A DNA stretch of 64,000 bases from Haematobia irritans. Lineage: Eukaryota > Arthropoda > Insecta > Diptera > Muscidae. The translations under genes were made by a program, and so were the position numbers. Below, piece by piece: positions 21,103-31,162 of the stretch. Numbering within the stretch: the stretch's first letter is position 1; the number at the start of each line of letters is the position of its first letter. The notes under the pieces were generated by a model. It was not told the origin of the DNA. It worked only from the letters and a program-made list of their open reading frames with translations, and searched no databases. Where the stretch lies: the NCBI RefSeq assembly GCF_050003625.1, contig NC_134399.1, forward strand, positions 146,004,473-146,068,472, written 5' to 3'.

Positions 21103-22165
21103 ACAGGTTGGCTGATACGTTCCCGGTCTAACAAAGAAAAACACATTTTTTGTCAAAATTCGTTTTTATTATTCAACATAGTTCCCTTCAAGAGCGATAC
21201 AACGATTATAACGACCTTCCAATTTCTTGATACCATTTTGGTAGTACTCCTTCGGTGTTGCCTCAAAATAGGCCTCAGTTTCGGCGATCACCTCTTCATT
21301 ACAGCCATTTTTTTCCTGCGAGCATCCTTTTGAGGTCTGAGAACAAGAAAAAGTCGCTGGGGGCCAGATCTGGAGAATACGGTAGGTGGGGAAGCGATTT
21401 GAAACCCAATTGATGAATTTCATTTCATTTCATTTCGTTTATTGAGTCTATGGAATATTTCCTTACAGACTAGCATAATATTTTAATTACTTAACTAAAT
21501 TACTAACATGTTTCTTAAAGATTGAACAATTGGAAGTATAATCAATATTATCACTAAGTGAATTATAAAGCCTTAAAGTTTTAGTTAATGGTTCATTAAA
21601 TGCATAGTTTGTAGAATGACTAGCAATCCGGAATGGATAAAACCGTCGTAGAGGGCGGGAAGGAGCGTTAAAAGGAATCAAGGCAAGTAATTCCGGACAA
21701 TCAATTACAGAGTTGATGATTTTATACAAAAACAATAAAGAATTGGCATCTCTTCTAGATTTCAATGTCACTAAAGAAATCAACAAACACTTACTTTTGT
21801 AAGATGGCACAGGATCAGAAAAGGCAATTGAAACAAGTGCAAATTTTAAAAATTTTTTTTTAACTCTCTCAATACGTTCAGCGTGACAGATGGCATTTGG
21901 ACTCCAAATAAATGAAGCATTTTTGCCATCGTTCTCAATGACTTGTGGCACGGTCCGTTGTCTTGGTGGAACACTTTTTTCTTCTTCATATGGGACCGTT
22001 TTGCCGCGATTTCGACCTTCAAACGCTCCAATAACGCCATATAATAGTCACTGTTGGTAGTTTTTCCCTTCTCAAGATAATCGATAAAAATTATTCCATG
22101 CGCATCCAAAAAACAGAGGCCATTACTTTGCCAGCGGACTTTTGAGTCTTTCCACGCTTCGGAGA
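21103..22165 (-). pseudogene. Himar1-like mariner, 5' truncated, with LINE insert
   Basis: Minus-strand 3' part of a mariner of the Himar1 (irritans) type. The 3' inverted repeat at 21103 (ACAGGTTGGCTGATACGTTC) follows a TA. Readable blocks include DAHGIIFIDYLEKGKT, KVEIAAKRSHMKKKK, FHQDN(G)[11 protein letters not shown] and, beyond the insert, a diverged C-terminal part ending EGNYVE at 21169. The N-terminal half with the first catalytic Asp and the 5' terminal repeat are absent. The second catalytic Asp (HQDN) is present; the third region has changed to QIWPPA. Confidence 0.9.
21421..21918 (-). mobile_element. 5'-truncated LINE insertion (Jockey/CR1-like end)
   Basis: Interrupts the mariner at the point where intact copies read ATGGC-AAAAATTCATGAA. 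The minus strand encodes the C-terminal end of a non-LTR reverse transcriptase ORF: WSPNAICHAERIERVKKKFL, then RRDANSLLFLYKIINS and FNAPSRPLRR, ending HVSNLVK and a stop near 21487. After ~60 bp of 3' UTR it ends in three ATGAA-type pentamers at 21421. ATTT flanks both sides as a likely 4-bp target duplication. Clade is judged from the general pattern only. Confidence 0.85.
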
Positions 22166-22534
22166 TTTAAGAAAATGTAATGTCCCAAATATAATATATT
22201 CTAACATATTATCATATACGTCCCAACCATTTTATACTAGTTAATGAATATCATTTAAAATAATGTGCTAAAAATTTGATTTCCAAACATATAATTCTTT
22301 CACCTAAACATATGAAAAACAGTCGTTGTCGTCCGGGTAGTTGTTATTGATGTTGGTCGGATGGTATTGCAAATGGGCGACATCACACCACTTTTAGGTA
22401 TAACCCCCATATAAATCGAGCCGGAAGCTTTTGAAGGAGAAAATTTCATCCGATCTGGTTGAAAGTTGGTTAGTATATGACATCTAATAACGATTCAGAA
22501 ATTGGTCTCTAATTTTATATCTAGCCCCTATATA

Positions 22535-22875
22535 AGGTTAGGTTAGGTGGCAGCCCGATGTATCAGGCTCTCTTAGACTATTCAGTCCATTGTGATACCA
22601 CATTGGTGAACTTCTTTCTTATCACTGAGTGCTGCCCGATTCCATGTTAAGCTCAATGACAAGGGACCTCCTTTTTATAGCCGAGTCCGAACGGCGTTCC
22701 ACATTGCAGTGAAACCACTTAGAGAAGCTTTGAAACCCTCAGAAATGTCACCAACATTACTGAGGTGGATAATCAACCGATGAAAAATTTTTTGGTGTTC
22801 GGTCGAAGCAGGAATCGAACCCACGACCTTGTGTATGCAAGGCGGGCATGCTAACCATTGCACCACTGTGGCTCC
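22535..22875 (-). mobile_element. SINE1, full length with 14-bp target duplication
   Basis: 341 bp. CTAGCCCCTATATA is duplicated at 22521-22534 and 22876-22889. The tail carries two GGTTA pentamers and the head keeps its B box. It is inserted in the B-type repeat at a TATATA-rich spot. Confidence 0.95.
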
Positions 22876-22920
22876 CTAGCCCCTATATAAACTGATCCCC
22901 ATATTTTATTTCTGTGCGAT

Positions 22921-23832
22921 GTCTACCTCTTCAAGGGTTTAAACCATATGAATTTTGGTATTGATTTGCCTCTCTTCGAAGACATACAACCTTGACTTAA
23001 TATAATCTTTTAGATTTTTCAAACTTATTTTCATATAAGTTACCAAATTATTTATATGTATTTACTTAACCCCTAATACACAAATTGCCCCCATTGCAAT
23101 CTTATCGAATAAAAATTTCCCCAAAATTTCTTTGGAACATGCAAGTAGGTAATTTATGAATGTAATAACCTTCAATTCTTACCGCACACACAGCAAATGG
23201 AAAGAAAGAACAATAACACAGAATTAACCTTGGAATATTTTGGGATAGATTTTGTTTATGTCGACTCAATATTTTCAACAACAAAGTCTAATGAACATTA
23301 CAGACAAAAATAATAGGCCCCAAAAAACGGTAGGCAATTCAAAAGACAATGAACAATGAATGGAAGTAAATAGGCATACAAAATATATATATGGAAACCA
23401 AATAACTGAGGGATAAAGAAATACCAGAAACGTAAACTGGTTTTTGTAAGGCATCTAAAAGATGCCCACAGCTACAACAACTAAGGTTGATGTTTGATTC
23501 CTATTGACTTATTTTGTAACCCATCAATCTTATTAATTTGCTTAATAGATAGGAAAAGTTCATTTCTGAAAAATAAAAAATTGATTGTAAAAACAAAACA
23601 ATCGAAATTTTTTTTGTCAGCTACTTCAAATTAAAAGATTTTTTATAACTTATGGATTTAGTTTAATTCAATCATTACTTTTACAAGTGGAATGGTCTTT
23701 CGTTTCTAGAGAATTTAGCAACATAATAATTTGTTAAGTTCCACATAAGATTATCTCTTTCTCTTATGCCTTCTAAGGAATTCATTTAAAGTTTAAAATA
23801 CTAAACACAATGATCGTAATATAATCGTTTTA
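22921..23832. other. AT-rich DNA, nothing recognised
   Basis: No gene, RNA or known repeat identified. Confidence 0.55.
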
Positions 23833-23844
23833 TTAACGAATTTG

Positions 23845-23906
23845 TTATCACAATGGACTGAATAGTCTAAGTGAGCCTGAATCTTAATCGGGCTGCCACT
23901 TTAACC
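23845..23906 (+). mobile_element. 62-bp LINE-tail insertion with 12-bp target duplication
   Basis: The insert is only the conserved LINE 3' tail: TTATCACAATGGACTGAATA through GGGCTGCCACTTTAACC. TTAACGAATTTG occurs at 23833-23844 and 23907-23918, a perfect 12-bp target duplication. It reads GAATCTTAATCGGG like the LINE at 28.2 kb, not GATACATCGGG like the SINE, so it is a severely 5'-truncated LINE insertion. Confidence 0.92.
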
Positions 23907-24099
23907 TTAACGAATTTGTACGTTGGTTAAATGTTAACATACATCAAAAATTTTTCGCTTAGTGCAGAAACCCCTATAAACAATAGGACCCTTGAAGAAG
24001 CAAATTAGGAGACAGGTTGATATGGGATCTATGAAGAAAATCTTCGAACATGAGCTATCTTCAACAAGAAATATTTGTACTAAATTTACGCCATACCCA

Positions 24100-24298
24100 A
24101 CCAAAAAAAAATGTCGTCCAAAAAGCACCAAAAATATTAGCTTTCGATAAAGTTTACATGGACTTGTCATAGGACGAAATTAATTTTTCTAAGCATTCGC
24201 CGCATTGTTATCGCATTAGTTCCTCTGATTTTTGAAGGAACCCGGGACGCACCTAAAAAAAATGTTTGTGAAACAATTTCCACTTTTCTTTGCTGGGC
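24100..24298. mobile_element. F-type short DNA element, decayed
   Basis: Left end CCCAACCAAAAAAAAATG and right end TTTTCTTTGCTGGG form an imperfect inverted pair. ACATGGACTTGTCATAGGAC is shared with the better copy at 31163-31659. No protein is encoded. Confidence 0.6.
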
Positions 24299-25346
24299 AG
24301 TTATAATTTTTCACCTTCGTCATTTATAGAGTCTTAACCCTTTGACTACCGATGTCCACTAAGGAGGACATTCGAAAACAACCCCAAACACTATTTCTCC
24401 ACACAGTTTCTATTTATTTCTCGATGGTATTTTGACGTATCGGCTTTCATCTAAATAAGATATTAGTATGTTCCATAATGGTAAGCATTAAAATTCATTT
24501 TTATAAACTTCTTAAACAATAAACGAAAAATACGACATTTTTAGACCATTTTTCTGGTGTATGTCTCTAGTAAATGGCATTCATACAATAAATGTGGATT
24601 TTTATACCCTCTACCATAGGAGGGGGGGTATATTAACTTTGTCATTCCGTTTGTAACACACCGAAATATTGCTCCAAGACCCCATAGAGTATATATATTC
24701 TGGGTCGTGGTGAAATTCTAAATCGATCTCAGCATGTCCGTCCGTCCGTCCGTCTGTTGAAATCACGCAAACTTCCCAACGCAACAAGCTATCGAGCCTC
24801 TAAAAGAAGCATATTTCATCCGATCCGGCTGAAATTTGGTACATGGTGTTGGTTTGTGGTCTCTAACAACCATGCAAAAATTGGTCCACATCGGTTCATA
24901 ATTATATAAAGCCCCCATATAAACCGATCCCCAAATTTGGCTTGAGGAGCCTCAAAGAGAAGCAAATTTCATCCAATCCGGTTGAAATTTGGAACATGGT
25001 GTTAGTATATGGTCTCTAACAACCGTGCCAGAATTGGTCCATATCGGTGAATTATTATATATAGCCCCCATATAAACCGTTCTCCAGATTTGACCTCCGG
25101 AGCCTCTAAGAGAAGAAAATTTCATCCGATCCGGTTCAAATTTGGAACGTGGTGTTAGTATATGTCCGCTAACCATACCAAAATTGGTCCATATCGGTCC
25201 ATAATTATATATAGCCCCCATATAAACCGTTCTCCAGAAAATTGGTCCATATCGGTCTATAGTTATATATAGCCGATCCTCAATCACACAAAAATTGATC
25301 CATATCGGTTCATAATCATGGTTGCCACTCGAGCAAAAAATAATCT

Positions 25347-25583
25347 ACCAAAATTTTATTTCTATAGAAAATTTTGTCAAAATTTTATTTCTATAGAAAA
25401 TTTTGTCAAAATTTTATTTCTATAGAAAATTTTGTCAAAATTTTATTTCTATAGATAATTTTTTAAAATTTGATTTCTATAGAAAATTTTGTTAAAATTT
25501 TATTTCTATAGAAAATTTTGTTAAAATTTCCTTTCTATAGAAAATTTTGTCAAAACTTTATTTCTATAGAAAATTTTGTTAAT
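25347..25583 (+). repeat. 30-bp minisatellite of the B element
   Basis: Eight units, among the most regular in the window (several consecutive TTTCTATAGAAAATTTTGTC copies without change). Confidence 0.93.
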
Positions 25584-26029
25584 TTAATATATACTACGTA
25601 TGGACTTACAATTTAGAAAACGGTGTTAGGAGGTTTTAAGATACCTTGCCATCGGTAAGCGTTATCGCAACCCAAGTAATTCGATTGTGGATGGCAGTGT
25701 TTAGAAGAAGTTTCTTCGCAATCCATGGTGGAGGGTACATACACGCAAAAAAATAATTCTTTCGTCCCAAACAAAGATTGTTTCTCATTTTCTTTTCGTT
25801 GAAAGGAAGTGTATTTGGAAGAAAAGTATATACTTTTTGTGATAAACGTCTATTCTTTTCCAGGATATAAAAACAATTTCATAAAGACAAACTAAAAAAA
25901 ATTTTCCTGGCTAATTGCATTTTCCCTCACATCTTTCTCACTTAGTTCTTAGCACCTTTTTCTGTAATATAAACAATATAGAAGAAATTATACGATTTTA
26001 TACATTATAACATTTTTTTTTACCTTTCG

Positions 26030-26102
26030 CCTGGACGGAGAATCGAACCGCGGACCATGCAATTTGTAAGCCAACACACTATTCACTGAGCTATGTAGCC
26101 GT
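26030..26102 (-). other. tRNA-like segment in the composite element (left head)
   Basis: Minus strand begins GGCTACATAGCTCAGTG (A-box-like) and contains GGTCCGCGGTTCGATTC with a B box. The middle can be read as an anticodon arm with loop CTTACAA (TAC, Val-like). The segment lies inside a repeat and a related, more mutated copy is at 29587-29657, so it is tRNA-derived repeat sequence rather than a functional tRNA gene. Confidence 0.75.
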
Positions 26103-26213
26103 TATTGTCATCAATAGACAATTACCCATATAAGTTATATTTATATAGCATAGTTTGCGGCGCCCACGAGCCGATTAAACAAAGTTTATTTAACAGAAAA
26201 ATACATTTAGTTG

Positions 26214-26286
26214 GGCACCGTGGAGCAGTGGTTGCTACGTCCGACTTGCATGCCAAGGGTCGTGGGTTCGATCCCTGCTTCGACCA
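26214..26286 (+). other. tRNA-like segment in the composite element (right head)
   Basis: Plus strand CACCGTGGAGCAGTGGTTGC ... GGGTCGTGGGTTCGATCCC with a B box. About 80 percent like the head of SINE1 by eye; similarity stops just after GCTTCGACC. It may derive from SINE1 or share an ancestor with it. Confidence 0.75.
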
Positions 26287-26668
26287 AAGTGTTTTTTTTT
26301 TTACATATATTCCAGATATGGTCGGAAGATTCCGAAAAAATGTTCAACATTACATTCTACTATATTAAATGTTTACTATGAACTGTAAAATGTGTCTTAT
26401 TAAAGACCTAAAGTCAGAAAAGAACAGTGTTTGATACAAACGAAATGGACTGTGTTGTTGGTTCAAAAGTAACTTTTTTTATTGAAAAAATAAAAATTTT
26501 ATAACAAACGAATTTTTTTGGTGATAAAAGTGTATACTTTTCGAAGCAATTCAAAAAACTCTAACAAAAGAAAAACGTTTTCGGTACACGTTTTCCAAAC
26601 ATTTTTTTTTTTTTTTTTGCGTGTAAGATTCGGCCTGGCCAAACTTACGGCGGTATATACTTGTTATT

Positions 26669-27443
26669 TGTATTTTTTCACACTTTGATAGATATATGTA
26701 ATAGGCCAAAAATAATATATATGTTTGTTCAGTCAGTTTTGTTCAGTGGCAAGTACTTAATTAGTCATCTTAAAGGTTTCAATGTTTATCAAATTTTGCA
26801 AAATATAAATCAAAGAAAATTTTTTCGCATTTCAATAGTTTGTCGAAATGAAAACCTAAACAAAAATATCATCAAATTTTTTATTATCATCAATATGAAA
26901 AATAAATAAATAAACAAAACCAATAGCAATAGTAAAAGCTTATAGATTTTTTATTATATAGCAAATAAGAGAGCAATATATACACACCACAAATCAAAAC
27001 AAATATGGACTAAAATATAATAATTAATTATTTACTTTTTGATGATTTTTTTCTCTGGCTAAATGGGTTTTTTTCTACCTTATGTTTGCCTTTTCAGTTC
27101 TCGTCAGCAAAATGTCTACGTAAGAAAGACACAATTGGTGCACCAGCAGAAAGAAAACAATTACAAACAAATCGAAAGAAAACTCTGGGAAAAAACCAAC
27201 CATCACCAAGAAACCCTTAACCATTTGTTTCACTCAAGTTGACGGTAGTGTTGGCAACATCTGTCTTAGACAGCCGATTTTAATTCAATCTCTTTTTATG
27301 GAGGTTAGCAGAAAACACAAATGTACGGTGGTAAATTTGGCCAAGCCGAATCTCGAATACCCACCATCTTCTCGATTTTATGATAATATATATAGAATTT
27401 CAGGTGGATAAGATGAAACATAGTCTCTCCAAAAGATGGGTAT
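26669..27443. other. Unassigned DNA with a DINE-like G end
   Basis: 27326-27425 (ACGGTGGTAAATTTGGCC...CCCACCATC...TATATATAGAATTTCAGG) matches, in decayed form, repeat ends at 38258-38425 and 58825-58985. Nothing is recognised in the rest. Confidence 0.55.
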
Positions 27444-27456
27444 AAATGGGTCAGAT

Positions 27457-27799
27457 GGGAGCCACCGTGGTGCAATGGTTAGCTTGCCCGCCTTGCATAC
27501 ACAAGGTCGTGGGTTCGATTCCTGCTTCGACCGAACACCAAAAAGTTTTTCAGCGGTGGATTATCCCACCTCAGTAATTCTGGTGACATTTCTGAGGGGT
27601 TCAAAGCTTCTCTAAGTGGTTTCACTGCAATGTGGAACGCCGTTCGGACTTGGCTATAAAAAGGAGGTCCCTTGTCATAGAGCATAACATGGAATCGGGC
27701 AGCACTCAGTGATAAGAGAGAAGTGCACCACTGTGGTATCACAATGGACTGAATAGTCTAAGCGAGCCTGATACATCGGGCTACCACCTAACCTAACCT
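27457..27799 (+). mobile_element. SINE1, full length with 13-bp target duplication
   Basis: 343 bp in plus orientation and the best copy for reading the element. The tRNA-like head is followed by the body and the LINE-like tail, ending CTACCACCTAACCTAACCT. AAATGGGTCAGAT is duplicated at 27444-27456 and 27800-27812. Confidence 0.96.
27476..27522 (+). promoter_or_regulatory. Internal Pol III promoter of SINE1 (A and B boxes)
   Basis: A-box-like TGGTTAGCTTG at 27476-27486 and perfect B box GGTTCGATTCC at 27512-27522. The spacing suits a tRNA-type internal promoter. The A box is weaker than consensus. Confidence 0.8.
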
Positions 27800-28082
27800 A
27801 AATGGGTCAGATTAAATAAAAATTGGCAGGTATGGCGACAACTTCAGTACTATTTAGCTTTTGATAATGCTGAAGAGAAGTACTTTCCTTATTCCCTTGC
27901 GAACGTAGACATGACTTTTTTTAATCGACTTAAAAATGGGTATCTTAACATGAAAGAAAATTTTGTTGGATTAAGATGAACTTGACTTTAGTAATTCTGA
28001 AAAATTCTACAAAATTAATTAACTCGACTTCAAAATGACTTTTTGTCTCTTGATTACAAAGTAGAAAATCTTAAAAAATAGG

Positions 28083-28208
28083 ATATATTTATTTATTTAT
28101 TTATTCATTTCGTCTATGGAATAGTACATCCTTTCAGACTACTGGCTAAAAATAAATAACATCTAAACTATTTTTAAATTTTTGTAAATTATATCGCAAC
28201 ATTTTATG
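28083..28208 (-). mobile_element. LINE 3' end fragment of the type at 21.4 kb
   Basis: ATTT-type tandem tail at the left, then ATTCATTTCGTCTATGGAAT and CTTTCAGACTA, closely like 21421-21480. Only 3' UTR is preserved. Confidence 0.75.
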
Positions 28209-28210
28209 AT

Positions 28211-29121
28211 GAAGGTTAGGTTAAATTGGCAGCCCGATTAAGTTTCAGGCTCACTTAGACTATTCAGTCCATTGTGATACCACATTTAACTAAAAGTACC
28301 TATTACATCAACCAGATTGTTCCAGAAACATTAACAGACTGCTTAAGTTAACGTTTTCCAGTTCCGCCTGTAATCTAAAGCTATATGCCCCTAAAATTCG
28401 CTTACGCCTTACACAAAATGCAGGACACTCACACAAGAGGTGTTTAATTGATTCCTTTTCCTCCGCATCATGACTGCTCATACCATAGTCATTGTCATAC
28501 TTCACACCAATAGTTATGTAAATTCGTCTATCGGGCAGCGATCCGTTGTAGCAGATATCAGGAGTGATATCTGACGTCTTGGGAACACTAGCATATCTAG
28601 TGTGCGGTTCAAGTTTAAATGGGGCCATATTTGCTTGGTGTCGTTACAACCCTTGCAATTCTCCCATCGAACATTTTCCATCATGACAGCCTTCTCACGC
28701 AGTAAGAGCTTGCATATAGCCAGAGACATACCAACAGATTCTAGTTCCCCTGGAATATGTAAGGTAGTTCCTAGCCTTGCTAACTCATCCGCTTCGCAGT
28801 TCCCCGGTACGTTCCTATGACCAGGCACCCATATTAGGTGAATATTGTACTGCTCACCCATCTCGTTGAGAGATTTGCGGCAGTCGATGGCCGTTTTCGA
28901 GTTGAGGAACACAGAGTCCAAGGATTTTATTGCAGGTTGACTGTCAGAGTATATATTAATGCCAATATTTATTGGAACATTATATCTTTTATTCACCGAG
29001 GTCTGTGTACACCACGCCTTACTGTTGGGAATTAGAGTTTCAAACTTTTTGTCGAAAAGTGGTTTCGCCAGAGTGTAATCCACTACGTTAGGTGACCGTA
29101 CATTTTTTCCGACCACAGCGA
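28211..29121 (-). mobile_element. LINE with RNase H domain, partial; tail shared with SINE1
   Basis: Minus-strand 3' part of a non-LTR retrotransposon: RNase H domain, a C-terminal region rich in Cys and His, then a 3' end at 28211-28290 reading GTGGTATCACAATGGACTGA ... AACTTAATCGGGCTGCC and a TTTAACC/TAACC-type terminus. The last ~70 bp match the SINE1 tail except for one short block, so it belongs to the likely source of SINE mobility. The left neighbour is another LINE fragment and the right neighbour is a SINE1 copy. Confidence 0.88.
28300..29116 (-). pseudogene. LINE ORF2 C-terminus: RNase H plus Cys/His region, frameshifted
   Basis: The frame from 29116 has NIYSDSQPAIKSLDS and, ~45 residues on, HLIWVPGHRNVPGNCEADEL, matching RNase H of I/R1/LOA-type LINEs with later catalytic residues present. 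The usual first acidic strand is not visible, so the 5' part is missing or diverged. After residue ~190 the reading shifts frame to a segment with SSHDAEEKESIKHLLCECPA, the typical C-terminal CxC/H pattern. The reverse transcriptase is absent, so it is inactive. Confidence 0.85.
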
Positions 29122-29122
29122 T

Positions 29123-29437
29123 AGGTTAGGTTAAATGGCAGCCCGATGTATCAGGTTCACTTAGACTATTCAGTCCATTGTGATACCACAGTGGTGAACT
29201 TCTCTCTTATCACTAAGAGCTGCCCGATTCCATGTTAAGCTCAATGACAAGGGACCTCCTTTTTATAGCCGAGTCCGAACGGCGTTCCACATTGCAGTGA
29301 AACCACTTAGAAATGTCACCAGCATTACTGAGGTGGGATAATCCATCGCTGAAAAACTTTTTGGTGTTCGGTCGAAGCAGGAATCGAACCCACGACCTTG
29401 TGTATGCAAGGCGCGCATACTAGCCATTGCTCCACGG
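29123..29437 (-). mobile_element. SINE1 copy joined head to head with composite arm
   Basis: Tail (GGTTAGGTTAAATGGCAGCC) at the left, B box and head at the right, with a ~25-bp deletion in the body. The head runs straight into GGCCAACTAAATGTATATTT, the same linker that joins the two heads of the element at 25742-26623. Confidence 0.88.
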
Positions 29438-29922
29438 TGGCCAACTAAATGTATATTTCTGCCAAACAAAGTTTCTTTACATAGGTTCGTGGGCGCCGAA
29501 CATGCTTTATAAATATAACTGCTTAACTGGTTACGTTGATTGTGCGTTGATGGCTATAGCGATAATTGTCTCTTAATGACAATAACAGCTACGTAGTCCA
29601 GTGGATAATGTGTTGGATTACAAGTTTTATGGTCCGCGGTTCTATTCTACGTCCAGGAAAGGTAAATTTTAAAAAATTTATAAAATCGAATAATTTTTTC
29701 TACATTGTTGGTATTACGGAACAAGATGCTAAGAACTAAAAAAACTCGTGGAAGTGAGATGGATGTGGGGGAAGATGTAATAAGCCAGAAAAGAAAAATT
29801 TGTTTTTAGACTTAGTCGTTATGAAACTGTATACTTTTCTTCTTCTTTGCACCGGAAAGCAAATGACAAACGATATTTATTTGTCTAAAATTTCGGAAAG
29901 GAAAGAATTATTTTTTTGCGTG
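29438..29922 (+). mobile_element. One arm of the composite tRNA-headed element
   Basis: Matches the reverse complement of 25742-26213 in order: linker, tRNA-like segment (29587-29657, B box mutated to GGTTCTATTC), GATGCTAAGAACTAA-type body and terminus TTTTTTTGCG(TG) at 29922 followed by TA. The opposite arm is replaced by SINE1. Confidence 0.82.
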
Positions 29923-29924
29923 TA

Positions 29925-30012
29925 TATACTTTATGATTTATAAATCGCGATATCCCAATGTGTTACAAATGGAATGACAAACATATTCTACCCCCCATGT
30001 TATGGTATATCC
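29925..30012 (-). mobile_element. DINE-like B left-end fragment
   Basis: ATGTGTTACAAATGGAATGA followed by a decayed CCCCCATGTTATGG hairpin. Only the terminal ~85 bp of a B-type element remain beside the composite arm. Confidence 0.7.
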
Positions 30013-30630
30013 AACACCCAAAAAACAAAACAAAATCATGGTCAAATAAAGGTTGGAGATGATTTAATGGAAAGGTAAAACAATTAGAAACAACCACGTC
30101 TTATGGTCCAATGGTAGTTTTTCTTTTTCCCCCTTTGTCTTTGTATTCTCTCTCCTATTCCTAAGCATCCTTAATTCCCATTTCCTTTCATGAAATGAAA
30201 TTTGCGGTTTATGTAAGCAATCGGTGCAAAAAAAAGAACATTTTAACAATACCTAGAACAACTTGTAGCGATTTAAATTGGATGAAGTCGCCGTTTGGGG
30301 AACATTTTATTTCATCATTAGTTATGTCTGTTGTTCAGTTCATTGTGATGAGATGGCTGGCTCTGAGTGGTGATGTTATCTAAAAAGTGGCATGATTGAA
30401 TATTTAACTGACATATACGTATGTGGGAAAGGTGCTAATTAGAATCATATTTTATTAATATAAAAATTTCAATAGCTATTAATTTGAGGTGTTAATTTGG
30501 GACCACAATTAGCAAAGGAGAAATGTCAATAACATTCTGTAATAGCTTTTCACACTGTTGAATGGGAATGGGATGCAGTCAATGGCTCATGGCAGATAAG
30601 CAACACTCACATCAGGCATTGCATATTCTA
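30013..30630. other. AT-rich DNA, nothing recognised
   Basis: No gene, RNA or known repeat identified. Confidence 0.55.
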
Positions 30631-30632
30631 TA

Positions 30633-31044
30633 CACTGAAAAAAAACATGCCCGGTTCCAAATAGAAGTTTAAAAACTCTTAAAACGACGACTTAAATTTC
30701 CAAATTCAGACTCGACTTCAAGTAGAAATTATGCTATATTTCAAGTAAAAAAGTCTTTAAAATAAAGTGTTAGAAGTAGTAAAGATACCAAAAGGCAAAA
30801 AGTTTTAAGAAGATTTAATTAATTTTGAAGAATTTTTAGAATTATTAGCCAAATTTTAGAATTATTGACCTTAGCCAAACAAAATTTTCTTTCATATTAA
30901 GATACCTATTTCTAAGTCGAATCACTTCACTATAAGGACAAAACGTCTTCAGTGAAAAGTTTATCGACGTTTGGAAAAAAACTTTATATACTAAGCAAAA
31001 TTCGAATCTCAAGACCATGAAATCACGACAACATTTGTTCAGTG
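30633..31044 (+). mobile_element. E1-type short DNA element
   Basis: CACTGAAAAAAAACATGCCC at the left and TTGTTCAGTG at the right, flanked by TA (30631-30632, 31045-31046). The interior aligns with the longer copy at 62564-63184 but lacks ~200 bp. Non-coding; a MITE-like relative of TA-targeting transposons. Confidence 0.82.
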
Positions 31045-31162
31045 TAAGGAAATCTCAATAAGAACATTGAAAAACTTTTCGAGCAATGATTACATCGTGG
31101 TAATATAGTATTTTAGACTCAAACTCCAAATTAGCGAAGTGATAGCTGTTTCGAATTTTTAC

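Larger units (their letters stand above)
20727..22920 (+). mobile_element. DINE-like family B element, heavily interrupted
   Basis: Starts near the left hairpin with ATATTAACTTTGTCAT, continues through the mini-me core (short TA run, TCTGGGCCGTGGTAAAATCC, GCCCGTCCGTCTG) to ACAAGCCAT at about 20895. It resumes at about 22337 with GTAGTTGTTATTGATGTTGG. Between lie a D-type repeat and a mariner that itself contains a LINE fragment. Beyond 22337 there is part of one 153-bp unit with a SINE in it. The right end is missing. Confidence 0.8.
25742..26623. mobile_element. 882-bp TA-flanked element with two divergent tRNA-like heads
   Basis: Ends CACGCAAAAAAA / TTTTTTTGCGTG are inverted and flanked by TA (25740-25741 and 26624-26625). 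Removing the insert and one TA restores the usual B right end (GGTACATAAGATTCGG). The arms are diverged inverted copies of each other (both hold AGTGTATAC/AGTATATAC-type blocks). In the middle two tRNA-like segments point away from each other, separated by ~110 bp. TIRs plus TA duplication indicate a Tc1/mariner-type non-autonomous element. No transposase frame is present. Confidence 0.85.
24601..26668 (+). mobile_element. DINE-like family B element carrying a composite element
   Basis: Left hairpin (TATACCCTCTACC...GGGGGGTATATT), mini-me core with four GTCC/GTCT units, 153-bp array from about 24800, 30-bp minisatellite (25347-25583) and the right end, which is split at 25741 by an 882-bp element and finishes GGCGGTATATACTTG at 26668. 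Both termini are present, so this is a useful reference copy. Confidence 0.87.

Noticed and set aside
22675..22866. Open frames with PCIHKVVGSIPASTEHQK-type peptides, found at many places
   Set aside because: They lie inside SINE1 copies; the similarity between loci is due to the repeat.
26030..26102. Possible functional tRNA gene (Val-like anticodon)
   Set aside because: It lies within a repeat element and a second copy has a mutated B box; stem pairing could not be confirmed by eye.
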